Below, one piece after another: positions 7,824 to 16,275 of a stretch of DNA of 16,275 nt; position 1 is the stretch's first letter, and every line of letters begins with the position of its first letter. The stretch comes from Bacteroidales bacterium GP4 (GTDB lineage: Bacteria; Bacteroidota; Bacteroidia; Bacteroidales; Muribaculaceae). The notes below the pieces were generated by a model. That model had not been told where the DNA came from, made no database searches, and worked only from the letters and a program-made list of their open reading frames with translations. Position numbers and translations under genes: made by a program. The stretch spans positions 1-16,275 of the forward strand of contig DAAL01000238.1 in the NCBI GenBank assembly GCA_001701065.1, written 5' to 3'.

Positions 7824-10178
7824 ATGAAAACATATCGTAAATTATCTGCGGCATTAATGGCTTGCATGATGGTGATGAGCTCCGTTTCATTCACGGCATG
7901 TAATGACGATGACGACGAGTTCAACACCAATCAATACACCGGAGGCGTTAAACTTAACGTCTTCGGGCCATGCCCGGTGGCTCGCGGCGGCGAACTTCGC
8001 TTCCTCGGTTCCGGCATGAACCAAATCAACTCTATCACTCTTCCCGGTGCGGGCGACATCACTGACATTACAGTGGTGAGCGACGAGGAGATACGCATCA
8101 CTGTACCTCAGAATGCTACTGTGGGTAAAGTTGTGCTCCACTCTTCCAAGGGTGATATAACCACTCTTACTGACATTACTTATAGTGAGCCCATCGTGCT
8201 CGAAACTCTTTCTCCCCTTGCAATCAAGCCCGGAAACGAGCTTACTATCAAGGGCGATTACCTCAACTTGATTCACGAAGTTATCTTCGCCGACGAGGTG
8301 ATTGTGCCGGAAACCGAGTTTGCTGCCCACAGCCGCTATGAAATCCGTCTTACCGTGCCCGAAGAGGCTCAGTCAGGCAAGGTCATCATCAGTGATGCCG
8401 CTGAATTGCCTAACTGGATCTACTCTGACGACGAACTCGCCGTGACTCTTCCCGCTGTTGCTAAGGTTACTGACCTTTCCGACGCTAAACCGGGCGACGA
8501 GATAGCTCTTGCCGGTACTGACCTTGACCTTGTGAAATCAGTGGTTATGCCTAACGGTGACGAAGTGGAATTCGCTGTTGCCGACGGCAAAATCAAGTTC
8601 ACTCTTCCCGCCAATGTTTCCAACGGTTCTATCTGCATGATTCCCGCTTCAGGCGTGAAGGTTGCTATCGCCACTATCGGCGTGGCTCTTCCCGAGGAAG
8701 TTCAGGCTATTCCCGCCGCTGACCTTTGGGCTGGCGACATCCTCACCTTGAAGGGTGTGAACATGGAAGTGGTTACCACTGTCGGATTCCCCAACGTGGC
8801 TGACCCTGTGGCTCCCGAGTCAAAGAGCGCTACTGAACTTACCGTGAAAGTGCCCGAAGGCGCTCAGTCAGGTAATGTGGTTCTCAACACCGGCAGCGGC
8901 TTGACCGTTGAGGTGCCTGTGACTACTCTTAAGCCTCAGAACGTGGCTTACAATCCTGTTCCCGCTTCGCTTGCCGGTCAGCTTACTGTCAACGGTAAGA
9001 ATCTCCAGAACGTGAAGACTCTTACTATCGAGTCTACCGCCATCGAGGTGTCTAACCCCACTGAGACTTCATTCAGTGTTATCGTGCCCGCTACTCTCAA
9101 CGCAGGTGAAAACGCTGTGACTGTGACTATGACCAACGGCGAAGTAGTTGAGCTTCCCGCTATCGAGCTTTCAGCTCCTGAATGTGCTTACGCTACTGTT
9201 CTTCCCGGCGAAGACGACGAAATCAAAGCCGGTGAACTCCTTGTGCTCACAGTCGCTAACGGCGACAAGCTCACTGATGTCAAAGTGAACGGCGCAAGCG
9301 TTCAGTACATCCTCAACGGTGAAACTCTCTACATCAGCATTCCCGGCTCTACCGGCAAGAACGCTACTGTGACCCTTGTTTCTTCCAATGGCGAAATCAG
9401 CTACAACATAGCTGTTATCCCCATGACTCACGTGGAAAAAGTGGTTATGGATCAGATTCATGACCTCGGTTCTTGGACAGGTGAGGCTGACGGCGGTGCA
9501 TTCCGTATCTACAAAGAAGCTCTCGAAGGAGTTCCCGCAGGTGCAACAATGACATTCCACATCGCTCCTTACAAGGGATTCCAGATTCAGTTGAACAATG
9601 CTAACTGGGCTTCATTCGACATGATTGAAGAATGGGACAACTGGGAAGGAATGACAACTGTGTCAATCGAGCTTACTTCCGCTATCCTTAACGACATCAT
9701 GACTACTGATGACGGTTGGTCTACCACTGCCATGGTTGTTCAAGGTGCAGGTACTATTGTAAACAAAGTAACTGTTGAATGGGAAAATTCTCTTGAAGTA
9801 ACTCTTTGGGAAGGCGAGGCAATCGCTGACGACTGGGGCAACCAGCCTAACATCCTCTCTGATGCCGGTGCAGAACTCTCTGCAGCAGGTGCAAAAGTTG
9901 GACAGACTATATACTTCTACATCACACCTCTCGACTCTGACTGGAAAGTACAGATCATAGAAGGTCACTGGGGCCCGACATATGCTTCCTATTGCGCAGT
10001 CGGTTCTGATACCGAAGGTGGCAAGTTCACTGAAATTGACCTTGCAGCCAACAAGGGTCGTGTGTCGATTCCTGTGACTCAGGAATTGTTGGATGCTGCT
10101 TACACACAGCAATGGTGGGGCGGTACATTCCTCCTCAACGGTGACAACGTGAAGTGTACTAAGGTTACCATTGAGTAA
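7824..10178 (+). CDS. Large multi-domain surface glycan-binding lipoprotein (tandem TIG-like repeats)
   Basis: This 784-aa lipoprotein starts at the ATG at 7824; the GTG at 7812 would add only four residues ahead of a normal signal peptide. Lipobox FTAC gives lipidated Cys26, followed by NDDDDEF, an acidic stretch of the type that exports Bacteroidota lipoproteins to the cell surface. About six Ig-like IPT/TIG-type repeats follow at roughly 41-120, 122-209, 212-290, 292-368, 371-449 and 452-533. Most have a Gly-containing LxxxGxxL strand and a closing VPxxAxxGxVxL-like strand. Two beta-rich C-terminal modules of about 120 aa come next, 537-653 and 656-784. Each has scattered Trp residues and ends in a KVTVEW/KVTIE strand, so they look like a duplicated carbohydrate-binding unit. 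It is longer than most SGBPs, suggesting a long stalk that presents the binding modules away from the membrane. No catalytic motif was seen. A strong terminator follows 27 bp after the stop. The ligand is not known. Confidence 0.82.
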   Translation: MKTYRKLSAALMACMMVMSSVSFTACNDDDDEFNTNQYTGGVKLNVFGPCPVARGGELRFLGSGMNQINSITLPGAGDITDITVVSDEEIRITVPQNATVGKVVLHSSKGDITTLTDITYSEPIVLETLSPLAIKPGNELTIKGDYLNLIHEVIFADEVIVPETEFAAHSRYEIRLTVPEEAQSGKVIISDAAELPNWIYSDDELAVTLPAVAKVTDLSDAKPGDEIALAGTDLDLVKSVVMPNGDEVEFAVADGKIKFTLPANVSNGSICMIPASGVKVAIATIGVALPEEVQAIPAADLWAGDILTLKGVNMEVVTTVGFPNVADPVAPESKSATELTVKVPEGAQSGNVVLNTGSGLTVEVPVTTLKPQNVAYNPVPASLAGQLTVNGKNLQNVKTLTIESTAIEVSNPTETSFSVIVPATLNAGENAVTVTMTNGEVVELPAIELSAPECAYATVLPGEDDEIKAGELLVLTVANGDKLTDVKVNGASVQYILNGETLYISIPGSTGKNATVTLVSSNGEISYNIAVIPMTHVEKVVMDQIHDLGSWTGEADGGAFRIYKEALEGVPAGATMTFHIAPYKGFQIQLNNANWASFDMIEEWDNWEGMTTVSIELTSAILNDIMTTDDGWSTTAMVVQGAGTIVNKVTVEWENSLEVTLWEGEAIADDWGNQPNILSDAGAELSAAGAKVGQTIYFYITPLDSDWKVQIIEGHWGPTYASYCAVGSDTEGGKFTEIDLAANKGRVSIPVTQELLDAAYTQQWWGGTFLLNGDNVKCTKVTIE

Positions 10179-10205
10179 TTAACCTGAAACTTTATATTCT
10201 ATCTT

Positions 10206-10244
10206 ACAGCCCGCCCATGTAACGGGCGGGCTGTTTTTCTTTTT
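10206..10244 (+). terminator. Intrinsic terminator inside the locus
   Basis: ACAGCCCGCCC (10206-10216) pairs perfectly with GGGCGGGCTGT (10224-10234) around a 7-nt loop. The 11-bp, GC-rich stem is followed by T runs at 10234-10238 and 10240-10244. It lies 27 nt after the stop codon of the large binding protein and 33 nt before the next ATG. No TAnnTTTG promoter is visible in the short interval after it, so the enzyme genes probably depend on partial read-through or on 3' processing at this hairpin. This would give more of the binding and import proteins than of the enzymes. Confidence 0.9.
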
Positions 10245-10276
10245 CAATATCAAAAACTCAAGCTTAACAAAAACCT

Positions 10277-11719
10277 ATGCGTAAATTCATTTACTTATTT
10301 TCGGCAATCCTTTTGGGATTCTCCACATTCGCTTGTGGAAGTGACAGCAACGACGAGCCTGATCAGCCTCAGAATGTGACTCTCATTACTCGTAGCTGTA
10401 CTTACGGTCACGATAAGGCGCTTTCCGATGCTGAGGTCGACCCTAAGACTGTCAACCAGATTACCGTTACTTACTCCTCTACTGTTACTGTTAACTCTTC
10501 AGTAGCCATCACGCTTAACGGAACTGCGGTTTCAGCTTCCGTAAGCCCGTTGACAAGTATGTCTATCATTATTCCCGTGACTCTGCAAGGTGGCACAAAC
10601 TATACTTTGACTATCCCTGAAGGTGCGGTTGTGCGCAGCGACAACGCTAAAGTGTCGGCTGCCGCTTACTCTGTATCCTTCTCAACTATAAAGGACACCT
10701 CGGCTGACCCTTCTGCCGTGGCTAAATCGCTTATCAACCCCAATGCTACTCAGGAAGCTAAAAATGTCTACAACTTCCTTCTTGAGAATTACGGCAAGAA
10801 ACAGCTTTCAGGTGCTATGGGAGGCGTGGCTTGGGAACTCACTTTCTGTGACTACATTAAGAAGGAATCAGGCTACTTCCCCGCTATAGCCGGATTTGAC
10901 TACATCCATCTTGCTTGGTCGCCTGACAACTGGATCAACTACGGTGACATCACTCCGGTGAAAACCGCTTGGGACATGAATTGCATCCCGGCTATGACCT
11001 GGCACTGGAATGTGTCGGCAAAGGAAGGCAGCGACATCAAGAAGGATGGGACTTGCTCTCCTGACAAGACCGATTTCCAGCCCAAGAATGTGCTTGTTGA
11101 CGGCACCTGGGAAAATAAAACATGGAATGACGACGTTAAAAAATTGGCAGGCTATCTCAAACTTCTTCAGGATGCAGGAATTCCTGTGATTTGGCGTCCG
11201 TTCCACGAAGCCGCCGGCGACTTCACTTGGGGCGCATGGTTCTGGTGGGGTAAGGACGGCGTGGATGTGACAAAGCAGCTTTGGATTAAGCTCCATGACG
11301 AACTCACCAACACTTACGGGTTGAACAACCTCATCTGGGTATGGACCATGAGCACATCTGACCAAGGTAAGCTTGCGGCCATCGACAAAGTGAGAAATTC
11401 TTATCCCGGCAATGATTATGTGGACATGGTGGGCGCTGACCTCTATCCTGACAAAGTTTACTCTGACCAGTCAGCACAGTTTAACCTCATAAACAGTGTT
11501 GTCGAAGGCAAGAAGATGATTGCGCTTTCCGAGGTGGGTAACCTCGTGTCAGTGGAAAAGGCTGTTGAGACCAACACTCTCTGGAGCTACTTCATGTGCT
11601 GGTACGACTATGACGGCAAGGACTATTATTTCAAGGAATGGAATAATGCCACAGTGTGGAAGACCGTCATGGAGGATTCCCATGTGATTAACCAGGAGGA
11701 CATGCCTTCTTTGAAATAA
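10277..11719 (+). CDS. GH26 lipoprotein, probable surface endo-beta-1,4-mannanase with N-terminal Ig-like domain
   Basis: A 480-aa glycoside hydrolase family 26 enzyme predicted to cut the beta-1,4-mannan or glucomannan backbone with retention. The signal peptide ends at lipobox TFAC, lipidated Cys20. The next residues, GSDSNDEPD, are acidic and fit surface export. An Ig-like domain of the Big_5 type spans about 35-138 (TVNQITVTYSSTV, then NYTLTIPEGAV). The GH26 domain spans about 148-475: GFDYIH at 206-211, TWHW at 241-244, general acid/base Glu311 in WRPFHEAAG, and nucleophile Glu419 in ALSEVGN. Both catalytic glutamates are present. It is the first enzyme gene after the terminator and is followed 31 bp later by the GH94 gene. 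GH26 also contains xylanases and beta-1,3-1,4-glucanases. Mannanase is preferred because of the second GH26 and the GH130 enzyme nearby. Confidence 0.88.
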   Translation: MRKFIYLFSAILLGFSTFACGSDSNDEPDQPQNVTLITRSCTYGHDKALSDAEVDPKTVNQITVTYSSTVTVNSSVAITLNGTAVSASVSPLTSMSIIIPVTLQGGTNYTLTIPEGAVVRSDNAKVSAAAYSVSFSTIKDTSADPSAVAKSLINPNATQEAKNVYNFLLENYGKKQLSGAMGGVAWELTFCDYIKKESGYFPAIAGFDYIHLAWSPDNWINYGDITPVKTAWDMNCIPAMTWHWNVSAKEGSDIKKDGTCSPDKTDFQPKNVLVDGTWENKTWNDDVKKLAGYLKLLQDAGIPVIWRPFHEAAGDFTWGAWFWWGKDGVDVTKQLWIKLHDELTNTYGLNNLIWVWTMSTSDQGKLAAIDKVRNSYPGNDYVDMVGADLYPDKVYSDQSAQFNLINSVVEGKKMIALSEVGNLVSVEKAVETNTLWSYFMCWYDYDGKDYYFKEWNNATVWKTVMEDSHVINQEDMPSLK

Positions 11720-11750
11720 ATAGATCTTAAGATAATATACATTATATATA

Positions 11751-14189
11751 ATGAAATACGGACACTTTGACGACGTTGCGAGAGAATACGTGATTACCGA
11801 ACCTCGCACACCTTGGCCCTGGATCAACTATCTTGGCAACAAGGACTTCTTCTCTCTGATTTCTAACACTGCAGGCGGCTATTCATTCTATAAGGATGCC
11901 AAATTCCGCCGATTGACTCGTTACCGCTACAATGGCGTGCCCATGGATGCAGGAGGTCGCTACTTTTACATCAAGGACGGCGACACTGTGTGGAATCCTG
12001 GATGGAAACCGACTAAAACCGATTTGGACCACTACGAATGCCGCCACGGCATGAACTACACCCGGATTACAGGCGAGAAGAACGGGCTTGAAGCGCAGTT
12101 GCTCTTCTTTGTGCCGCTCGACACCCACGCTGAGGTGACTAAGCTCACGCTTACCAACCACACTGACAAGGTAAAGTCGTTCAAACTGTTCTCGTTCATT
12201 GAATGGTGCTTGTGGAACGCCGCTACTGACATGGAGAACTTCCAACGTAACTTCTCTACCGGCGAGGTGGAGATAGAAGGTTCCACAATCTACCACAAAA
12301 CCGAATACAAAGAACGTCGTAATCACTACGCGTTCTATCATGTCAATGCCCCGATTGACGGCTTTGACACCGACCGTGAAACATTTTTAGGGTTATATAA
12401 TGGGTTTGATGAGCCACAGGTTGTGAGCGACGGTAAGCCTCGCAACTCTGTGGCACACGGTTGGTCTCCCATCGCTTCCCACTACATCGAAGTAACTCTG
12501 CAGCCCGGCGAAAGCCGTGACTTCATCTTTGTGCTTGGTTACATCGAGAATGAGCTTGAGCAGAAGTGGGAATCCAAGGGAGTGATAAATAAAGAAAAAG
12601 CCCACGAACTCATCGACCGCTTCGACACTGCCGCCAAGGTGGACCGTGCTTTCAATGAACTCCGCGACTATTGGGACAATCTGCTTGAACGTTTCACCGT
12701 CAAGACCGGCGACGAGCGTCTTGACCGCATGATCAACATCTGGAACCAGTACCAGTGTATGATTACATTCTGTTTCTCCCGTTCGGCTTCGTTCTTCGAG
12801 AGCGGAATAGGACGCGGCATGGGATTCCGCGACTCCAATCAGGACCTTGTGGGATTCGTGCATCAGATTCCGGAACGTGCGCGTGAACGCATCATCGACA
12901 TCGCTTCCACCCAGTTCCCCGACGGCGGTTGCTACCATCAGTACCAGCCCCTGACCAAGCGAGGCAATAACGACATAGGCGGCGGATTCAACGATGACCC
13001 CATGTGGCTCATCTTCGGTACCATTGCTTACATTAAGGAGACCGGCGACTTCTCTATTCTCGACGAGCCGGTGCCGTTTGACAACAAAGAAGGCTCCGAA
13101 GTGTCGCTTATGCAGCACTTGAAGGTGTCATTTGACCATGTGGTGAACAATCTCGGTCCTCACGGACTTCCGTTGATAGGTCGCGCTGACTGGAACGACT
13201 GTCTTAACCTCAACTGTTTCTCGATGGACCCCAACGAGTCATTCCAGACCACCGAAAACAAGAGCGAAGGCTCCCGTGCCGAGTCGCTCATGATTGCAGG
13301 GCAGTTTGTCATCTACGGACAGGAATATGTAGCTTTGTGCCGTCATCTCGGCAAGAACGAAGAGGCCGACCGCGCCCAGAAGTATGTCGACGACATGGTT
13401 GAGGCTGTGAAGAAGCACGGCTGGGACGGCGAATGGTTCCTCCGCGCCTACGATTTCTACGGCAAGAAGGTGGGAAGCCACGAAAACAAGGAAGGAAAGA
13501 TATTCATCGAGAGCCAGGGATGGTGTACAATGGCTGGAATCGGGCTTGAGGAAGGCTTGGTGGAAAAATCGCTTGACTCCGTGAAGAAATATCTTGACTG
13601 TGAGCACGGTATTGTGCTTAACAATCCCGCTTTCACCGAGTATGTGGTTGAATACGGCGAAATTTCCTCTTATCCCGCCGGCTACAAGGAGAATGCCGGT
13701 ATCTTCGCCCACAACAATCCGTGGGTTATCATCGGTGAGACTGTCCTCGGACGCGGTGACCGTGCCTGGGAATACTATCAAAAGATATGCCCCGCTTATC
13801 TGGAGGACAAGAGCGACCTACACAAGGTGGAACCTTACGTTTACTGTCAGATGACAGCCGGTAAGGACGCTTTCAAGCCGGGTGAAGCGAAAAACTCATG
13901 GCTCACCGGTACTGCCGCATGGAACTGGTATGCCATCACTCAGTTCATTCTCGGCATCAAGCCGCAGTACGACGGTCTTGTTGTTGACCCGTGTATCCCC
14001 AAGGAATGGGACGGCTACGAAGTGAAACGCAAGTTCCGCGGTGCCGAATACAACATCACCGTGAAGAATCCTCATCATGTGAACCGTGGAGTAGGGCAGT
14101 TGACCCTCAACGGTGCTCCGGTTGAAGGAAATCTTATCCCCATGCAGCCTGAAGGCAGCGTGAACAACATCGAAGTAATAATGCAATAA
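11751..14189 (+). CDS. GH94 cellobiose phosphorylase
   Basis: Cellobiose phosphorylase (EC 2.4.1.20) splits cellobiose with phosphate to alpha-glucose-1-phosphate and glucose, saving an ATP compared with hydrolysis. The 812-aa length matches this GH94 subgroup (about 810-820) and is too short for cellodextrin phosphorylase. There is no signal peptide, so it acts in the cytoplasm. The N-terminus, with [10 protein letters not shown] at 20-29 and [11 protein letters not shown] at 37-47, is characteristic of the family. So are [10 protein letters not shown] at 356-365, the [12 protein letters not shown] stretch near 396-407, and [12 protein letters not shown] at 477-488. The ADWND motif carries the general-acid aspartate, by position Asp483. 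[12 protein letters not shown] lies near the C-terminus. The whole protein reads much like clostridial cellobiose phosphorylases. Its position between two GH26 genes and before a GH130 phosphorylase suggests that glucose-glucose units from glucomannan are its substrate. Chitobiose phosphorylase is an unlikely alternative. Confidence 0.94.
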   Translation: MKYGHFDDVAREYVITEPRTPWPWINYLGNKDFFSLISNTAGGYSFYKDAKFRRLTRYRYNGVPMDAGGRYFYIKDGDTVWNPGWKPTKTDLDHYECRHGMNYTRITGEKNGLEAQLLFFVPLDTHAEVTKLTLTNHTDKVKSFKLFSFIEWCLWNAATDMENFQRNFSTGEVEIEGSTIYHKTEYKERRNHYAFYHVNAPIDGFDTDRETFLGLYNGFDEPQVVSDGKPRNSVAHGWSPIASHYIEVTLQPGESRDFIFVLGYIENELEQKWESKGVINKEKAHELIDRFDTAAKVDRAFNELRDYWDNLLERFTVKTGDERLDRMINIWNQYQCMITFCFSRSASFFESGIGRGMGFRDSNQDLVGFVHQIPERARERIIDIASTQFPDGGCYHQYQPLTKRGNNDIGGGFNDDPMWLIFGTIAYIKETGDFSILDEPVPFDNKEGSEVSLMQHLKVSFDHVVNNLGPHGLPLIGRADWNDCLNLNCFSMDPNESFQTTENKSEGSRAESLMIAGQFVIYGQEYVALCRHLGKNEEADRAQKYVDDMVEAVKKHGWDGEWFLRAYDFYGKKVGSHENKEGKIFIESQGWCTMAGIGLEEGLVEKSLDSVKKYLDCEHGIVLNNPAFTEYVVEYGEISSYPAGYKENAGIFAHNNPWVIIGETVLGRGDRAWEYYQKICPAYLEDKSDLHKVEPYVYCQMTAGKDAFKPGEAKNSWLTGTAAWNWYAITQFILGIKPQYDGLVVDPCIPKEWDGYEVKRKFRGAEYNITVKNPHHVNRGVGQLTLNGAPVEGNLIPMQPEGSVNNIEVIMQ

Positions 14190-14197
14190 ACTTAATA

Positions 14198-15331
14198 ATG
14201 AAATCATCAATCAAATCTCTATTCCTTGCCGGCATGGCTGTGGCTGTGGCTTGTGTGGGATGTAAAAACAAGTCCTCTCAGGCTGTTGCCGAGGAAGTGC
14301 AGTCCTCAACCCCAAAGGAAGTCCTTGCGGCTCGTCTTGCCTCAATGGCTTCATCCGGTAAAGTGGCGTTCGGACAGCATGACGCTGTGGCTTACGGTCA
14401 CGACTGGCGCGGCGAAGCTGACCGCAGCGACGTTAAGGAAGTGGTGGGCGACCTCCCCGCTGTCCTCAACTGGGACCTGGGGCTTGTGGAAGTGGATTCT
14501 GTCAATGAGCTTGACGGAGTTCCATTTGAATTCATCCGCAACGAGGCTGTGAAGCACAATGCCGCAGGCGGCATCAACACCTTCAGCTGGCACGTGCTTA
14601 ACCCCGCTACCCGTGGCAACTCGTGGGACGTGAAAAGCGGTGACGTAGTGACCGAAGTGGTGACTGAAGGTACTGCGCTCAACGACTCCATGAAGGTGTG
14701 GATGGGAAAAGCTGCTGACTTCCTCCTTACTCTTAAGGACGCTGATGGCGAGTTGATACCCATCGTGTTCCGTCCCTGGCATGAACACACCGGCGGCTGG
14801 TTCTGGTGGGGCGTGCCTAACACTAACCCCGAGAGCTACAAGAAACTTTGGGCTATGACTCGCAAGGTATTTGACGAAAAAGGTCTTGGCGACAATGTGC
14901 TTTGGGCTTATTCACCTGACAAAATAGCTGATGAAGCTGAGTTTTTCCAGGCTTATCCCGGCGATGACTATGTGGACATAATCGGTACCGATGTGTACGC
15001 TTTTGACGGCGAAGGCGGTATTGACCTTTACTGTGAAAGAGTGGACCGCAACCTGTCCATTGCCACTAAATACGCTCAGAAGACCGGCAAACTTGCCGCA
15101 TTCACTGAGACAGGTATGGAAGGCGTTGTTGTGCCTGACTGGTACACCCGCGTGCTCCTTCCCTTGCTGCAGAAGTATCCTGTAAGCTACGTTACCGTGT
15201 GGCGCAACGCTCCTCAGAATGAGAATCCCGGACACTTCTATGTGCCTTTCAAGGGACATCCCGCTGAAGAATCGTTCAAGGCGTTCTTTGCCAATGACTC
15301 TATCCTCTTCCTTAATGATATAAAGAAATAA
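14198..15331 (+). CDS. GH26 lipoprotein, probable mannobiose-forming or periplasmic beta-mannanase
   Basis: A 377-aa GH26 enzyme without the Ig-like spacer of the other GH26 in the locus. The signal peptide ends in a double-cysteine region, with lipidation possible at Cys19 (VAVAC) or Cys22 (CVGC). The residues that follow, KNKSSQAV, are basic rather than acidic, so retention on the periplasmic side is plausible. The catalytic domain starts near 40 and has [13 protein letters not shown] at 58-70, general acid/base Glu196 in [15 protein letters not shown] at 201-205, nucleophile Glu304 in FTETGME, and VTVWRNA at 332-338. This is the pattern of mannanases related to CjMan26A and the Bacteroides BoMan26A/BfMan26A group, some of which release mannobiose. 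It starts 8 bp after the GH94 stop codon, indicating one transcript and perhaps translational coupling. Mannan activity is well supported by family resemblance; the exo-like mode and periplasmic location are inferences. Confidence 0.9.
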   Translation: MKSSIKSLFLAGMAVAVACVGCKNKSSQAVAEEVQSSTPKEVLAARLASMASSGKVAFGQHDAVAYGHDWRGEADRSDVKEVVGDLPAVLNWDLGLVEVDSVNELDGVPFEFIRNEAVKHNAAGGINTFSWHVLNPATRGNSWDVKSGDVVTEVVTEGTALNDSMKVWMGKAADFLLTLKDADGELIPIVFRPWHEHTGGWFWWGVPNTNPESYKKLWAMTRKVFDEKGLGDNVLWAYSPDKIADEAEFFQAYPGDDYVDIIGTDVYAFDGEGGIDLYCERVDRNLSIATKYAQKTGKLAAFTETGMEGVVVPDWYTRVLLPLLQKYPVSYVTVWRNAPQNENPGHFYVPFKGHPAEESFKAFFANDSILFLNDIKK

Positions 15332-15359
15332 TCGACAATCTCTTAACCCAAACTGTAAT

Positions 15360-16275
15360 ATGACTTTTGAAGAACGTGTAAAATTCGTTGAAAACAGATA
15401 CGAAGAACTTGTAACCCGTAAAAACGAACCCATCGAAGGTAACGGGGTTTATTGCCGTTACAAGAACCCTGTGATTACCGCTGAAATGGCGCCTCCTTTC
15501 TGGAAGTATGACTACAATAAGGAACGCAATCCTTATTTCATGGAACGTATAGGAGTGAATGCAACTCTTAATTCAGGTGCCATCAAGTGGGGCGACAAGT
15601 ATGTGCTTGTAGTGCGTGTGGAAGGAAGCGACCGCAAGTCCTTCTTCGCCGTGGCTGAAAGCCCCAACGGTATCGACAATTTCCGTTTCTGGGATCATCC
15701 CATAACTATGCCCGATGACGAAATTCCCGGAACCAACATCTACGACATGCGACTCACCCGCCACGAGGACGGTTGGATCTACGGATTGTTCTGCGTGGAG
15801 CGTCACGATGATTCTCAGCCCGGCAACCTTTCCGCGGCAACTGCCACCTGCGGCATCGCGCGCACCAAGGACCTCGTGAATTGGGAACGTCTTCCTGACC
15901 TCAAGAGTGCAAGCCAGCAGCGTAACGTAGTGCTTCACCCTGAATTTGTCAACGGCAAATATGCGCTTTACACTCGTCCTCAGGATGGTTTCATCGATGC
16001 TGGAAGCGGCGGCGGTATAGGTTTTGCGTTTGTCGATGACATGACCAATGCCGTGGTGACTGACGAGCGCATCATCGACAGTCGTCACTATCACACCATT
16101 AAGGAAGTGAAGAACGGCGAAGGTCCCCATCCCATCAAGACTCCTAAGGGCTGGCTTCACCTTGCTCACGGTGTGCGCGGTTGTGCTTCGGGGCTGCGTT
16201 ATGTCCTCTACATGTACATGACTGCTCTTGACGAGCCGTGGAAACCCATCGCCACCCCCGGCGGCTACTTCATGG
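15360..16275 (+). CDS. mgp: GH130 4-O-beta-D-mannosyl-D-glucose phosphorylase, 3' end missing
   Basis: This cytoplasmic enzyme (EC 2.4.1.281) converts Man-beta-1,4-Glc and phosphate to mannose-1-phosphate and glucose. The ATG at 15360 opens a frame that runs to the right edge, giving 305 codons of an expected 390 or so, with no signal peptide. Landmarks are SRKNEP-like TRKNEP at 19-24, [10 protein letters not shown] at 29-38, GAIKW at 73-77, ARVEG-like [20 protein letters not shown] at 85-104, and YDMRL at 128-132. Asp129 there is the likely catalytic acid. [17 protein letters not shown] and the HTIKEVKNG and [10 protein letters not shown] blocks follow. The protein closely resembles the Bacteroides fragilis mannosylglucose phosphorylase as I remember it. 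The start lies 28 bp after the second GH26 stop. In B. fragilis the same enzyme works with a GH26 mannanase and a cellobiose 2-epimerase, and an epimerase and a sugar transporter could lie just beyond this window. Mannooligosaccharide phosphorylase is a less likely alternative. Confidence 0.93.
   Translation, partial: MTFEERVKFVENRYEELVTRKNEPIEGNGVYCRYKNPVITAEMAPPFWKYDYNKERNPYFMERIGVNATLNSGAIKWGDKYVLVVRVEGSDRKSFFAVAESPNGIDNFRFWDHPITMPDDEIPGTNIYDMRLTRHEDGWIYGLFCVERHDDSQPGNLSAATATCGIARTKDLVNWERLPDLKSASQQRNVVLHPEFVNGKYALYTRPQDGFIDAGSGGGIGFAFVDDMTNAVVTDERIIDSRHYHTIKEVKNGEGPHPIKTPKGWLHLAHGVRGCASGLRYVLYMYMTALDEPWKPIATPGGYFM

Noticed and set aside
7824..10178. Possible enzyme in the long TIG-repeat protein
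   Set aside because: No conserved catalytic acidic motif or hydrolase fold signature was seen; the protein reads as spacer and binding modules throughout.
11720..11750. Possible separate promoter for the GH94 gene
   Set aside because: The 31-bp gap is AT-rich but has no TAnnTTTG element; co-transcription with the GH26 gene is simpler.
12393..13118. Long open frame on the minus strand, 241 codons
   Set aside because: It lies wholly antisense to the GH94 catalytic domain, shows no recognisable domain, and is expected from the biased codon use of the + strand gene.
15573..16169. Minus-strand open frame of 198 codons
   Set aside because: It is antisense to the clearly recognisable GH130 gene and has no family resemblance.

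Overview
The window is part of a polysaccharide utilization locus (PUL) from a bacterium of the phylum Bacteroidota, order Bacteroidales. The evidence is a SusC/SusD pair, lipoproteins with short acidic stretches after the lipid cysteine, A-rich translation starts without a Shine-Dalgarno sequence, and a TAnnTTTG promoter element. The roughly even GC content and protein style would suit a gut Muribaculaceae-type organism, but the family-level assignment is only an inference. All nine recognisable genes lie on the + strand.

Layout: (1) 1-1214, the 3' part of a family CE7/AXE1-like acetyl esterase, cut by the left edge. (2) 1215-1466, the largest gene-free stretch, with a small inverted repeat, a promoter -7 element and a leader of about 145 nt. 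(3) 1467-10178, the binding and import block: SusC-like TonB-dependent transporter, SusD-like lipoprotein, a two-TIG surface glycan-binding protein, and an unusually long second glycan-binding lipoprotein with about six TIG-like repeats and two C-terminal modules. (4) 10206-10244, a strong intrinsic terminator hairpin. (5) 10277-16275, the enzyme block: lipoprotein GH26, cytoplasmic GH94 cellobiose phosphorylase, a second lipoprotein GH26, and a GH130 mannosylglucose phosphorylase cut by the right edge.

The gene set reads as a beta-mannan system, most likely for acetylated glucomannan. In the model inferred here, the surface binding proteins and the Ig-domain GH26 capture and cut the polymer, the SusC/SusD-like pair imports oligosaccharides, and the esterase removes acetyl groups. 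The second GH26 trims the products in the periplasm. The resulting disaccharides enter the cytoplasm through a transporter not in this window. There the GH130 enzyme splits Man-beta-1,4-Glc to mannose-1-phosphate and glucose, and the GH94 enzyme splits Glc-beta-1,4-Glc to glucose-1-phosphate and glucose. Two phosphorylases covering both backbone linkages are the most informative feature. Mannobiose would need a cellobiose 2-epimerase, which is not visible here. No regulator, inner-membrane transporter, RNA gene, mobile element or CRISPR array was seen.
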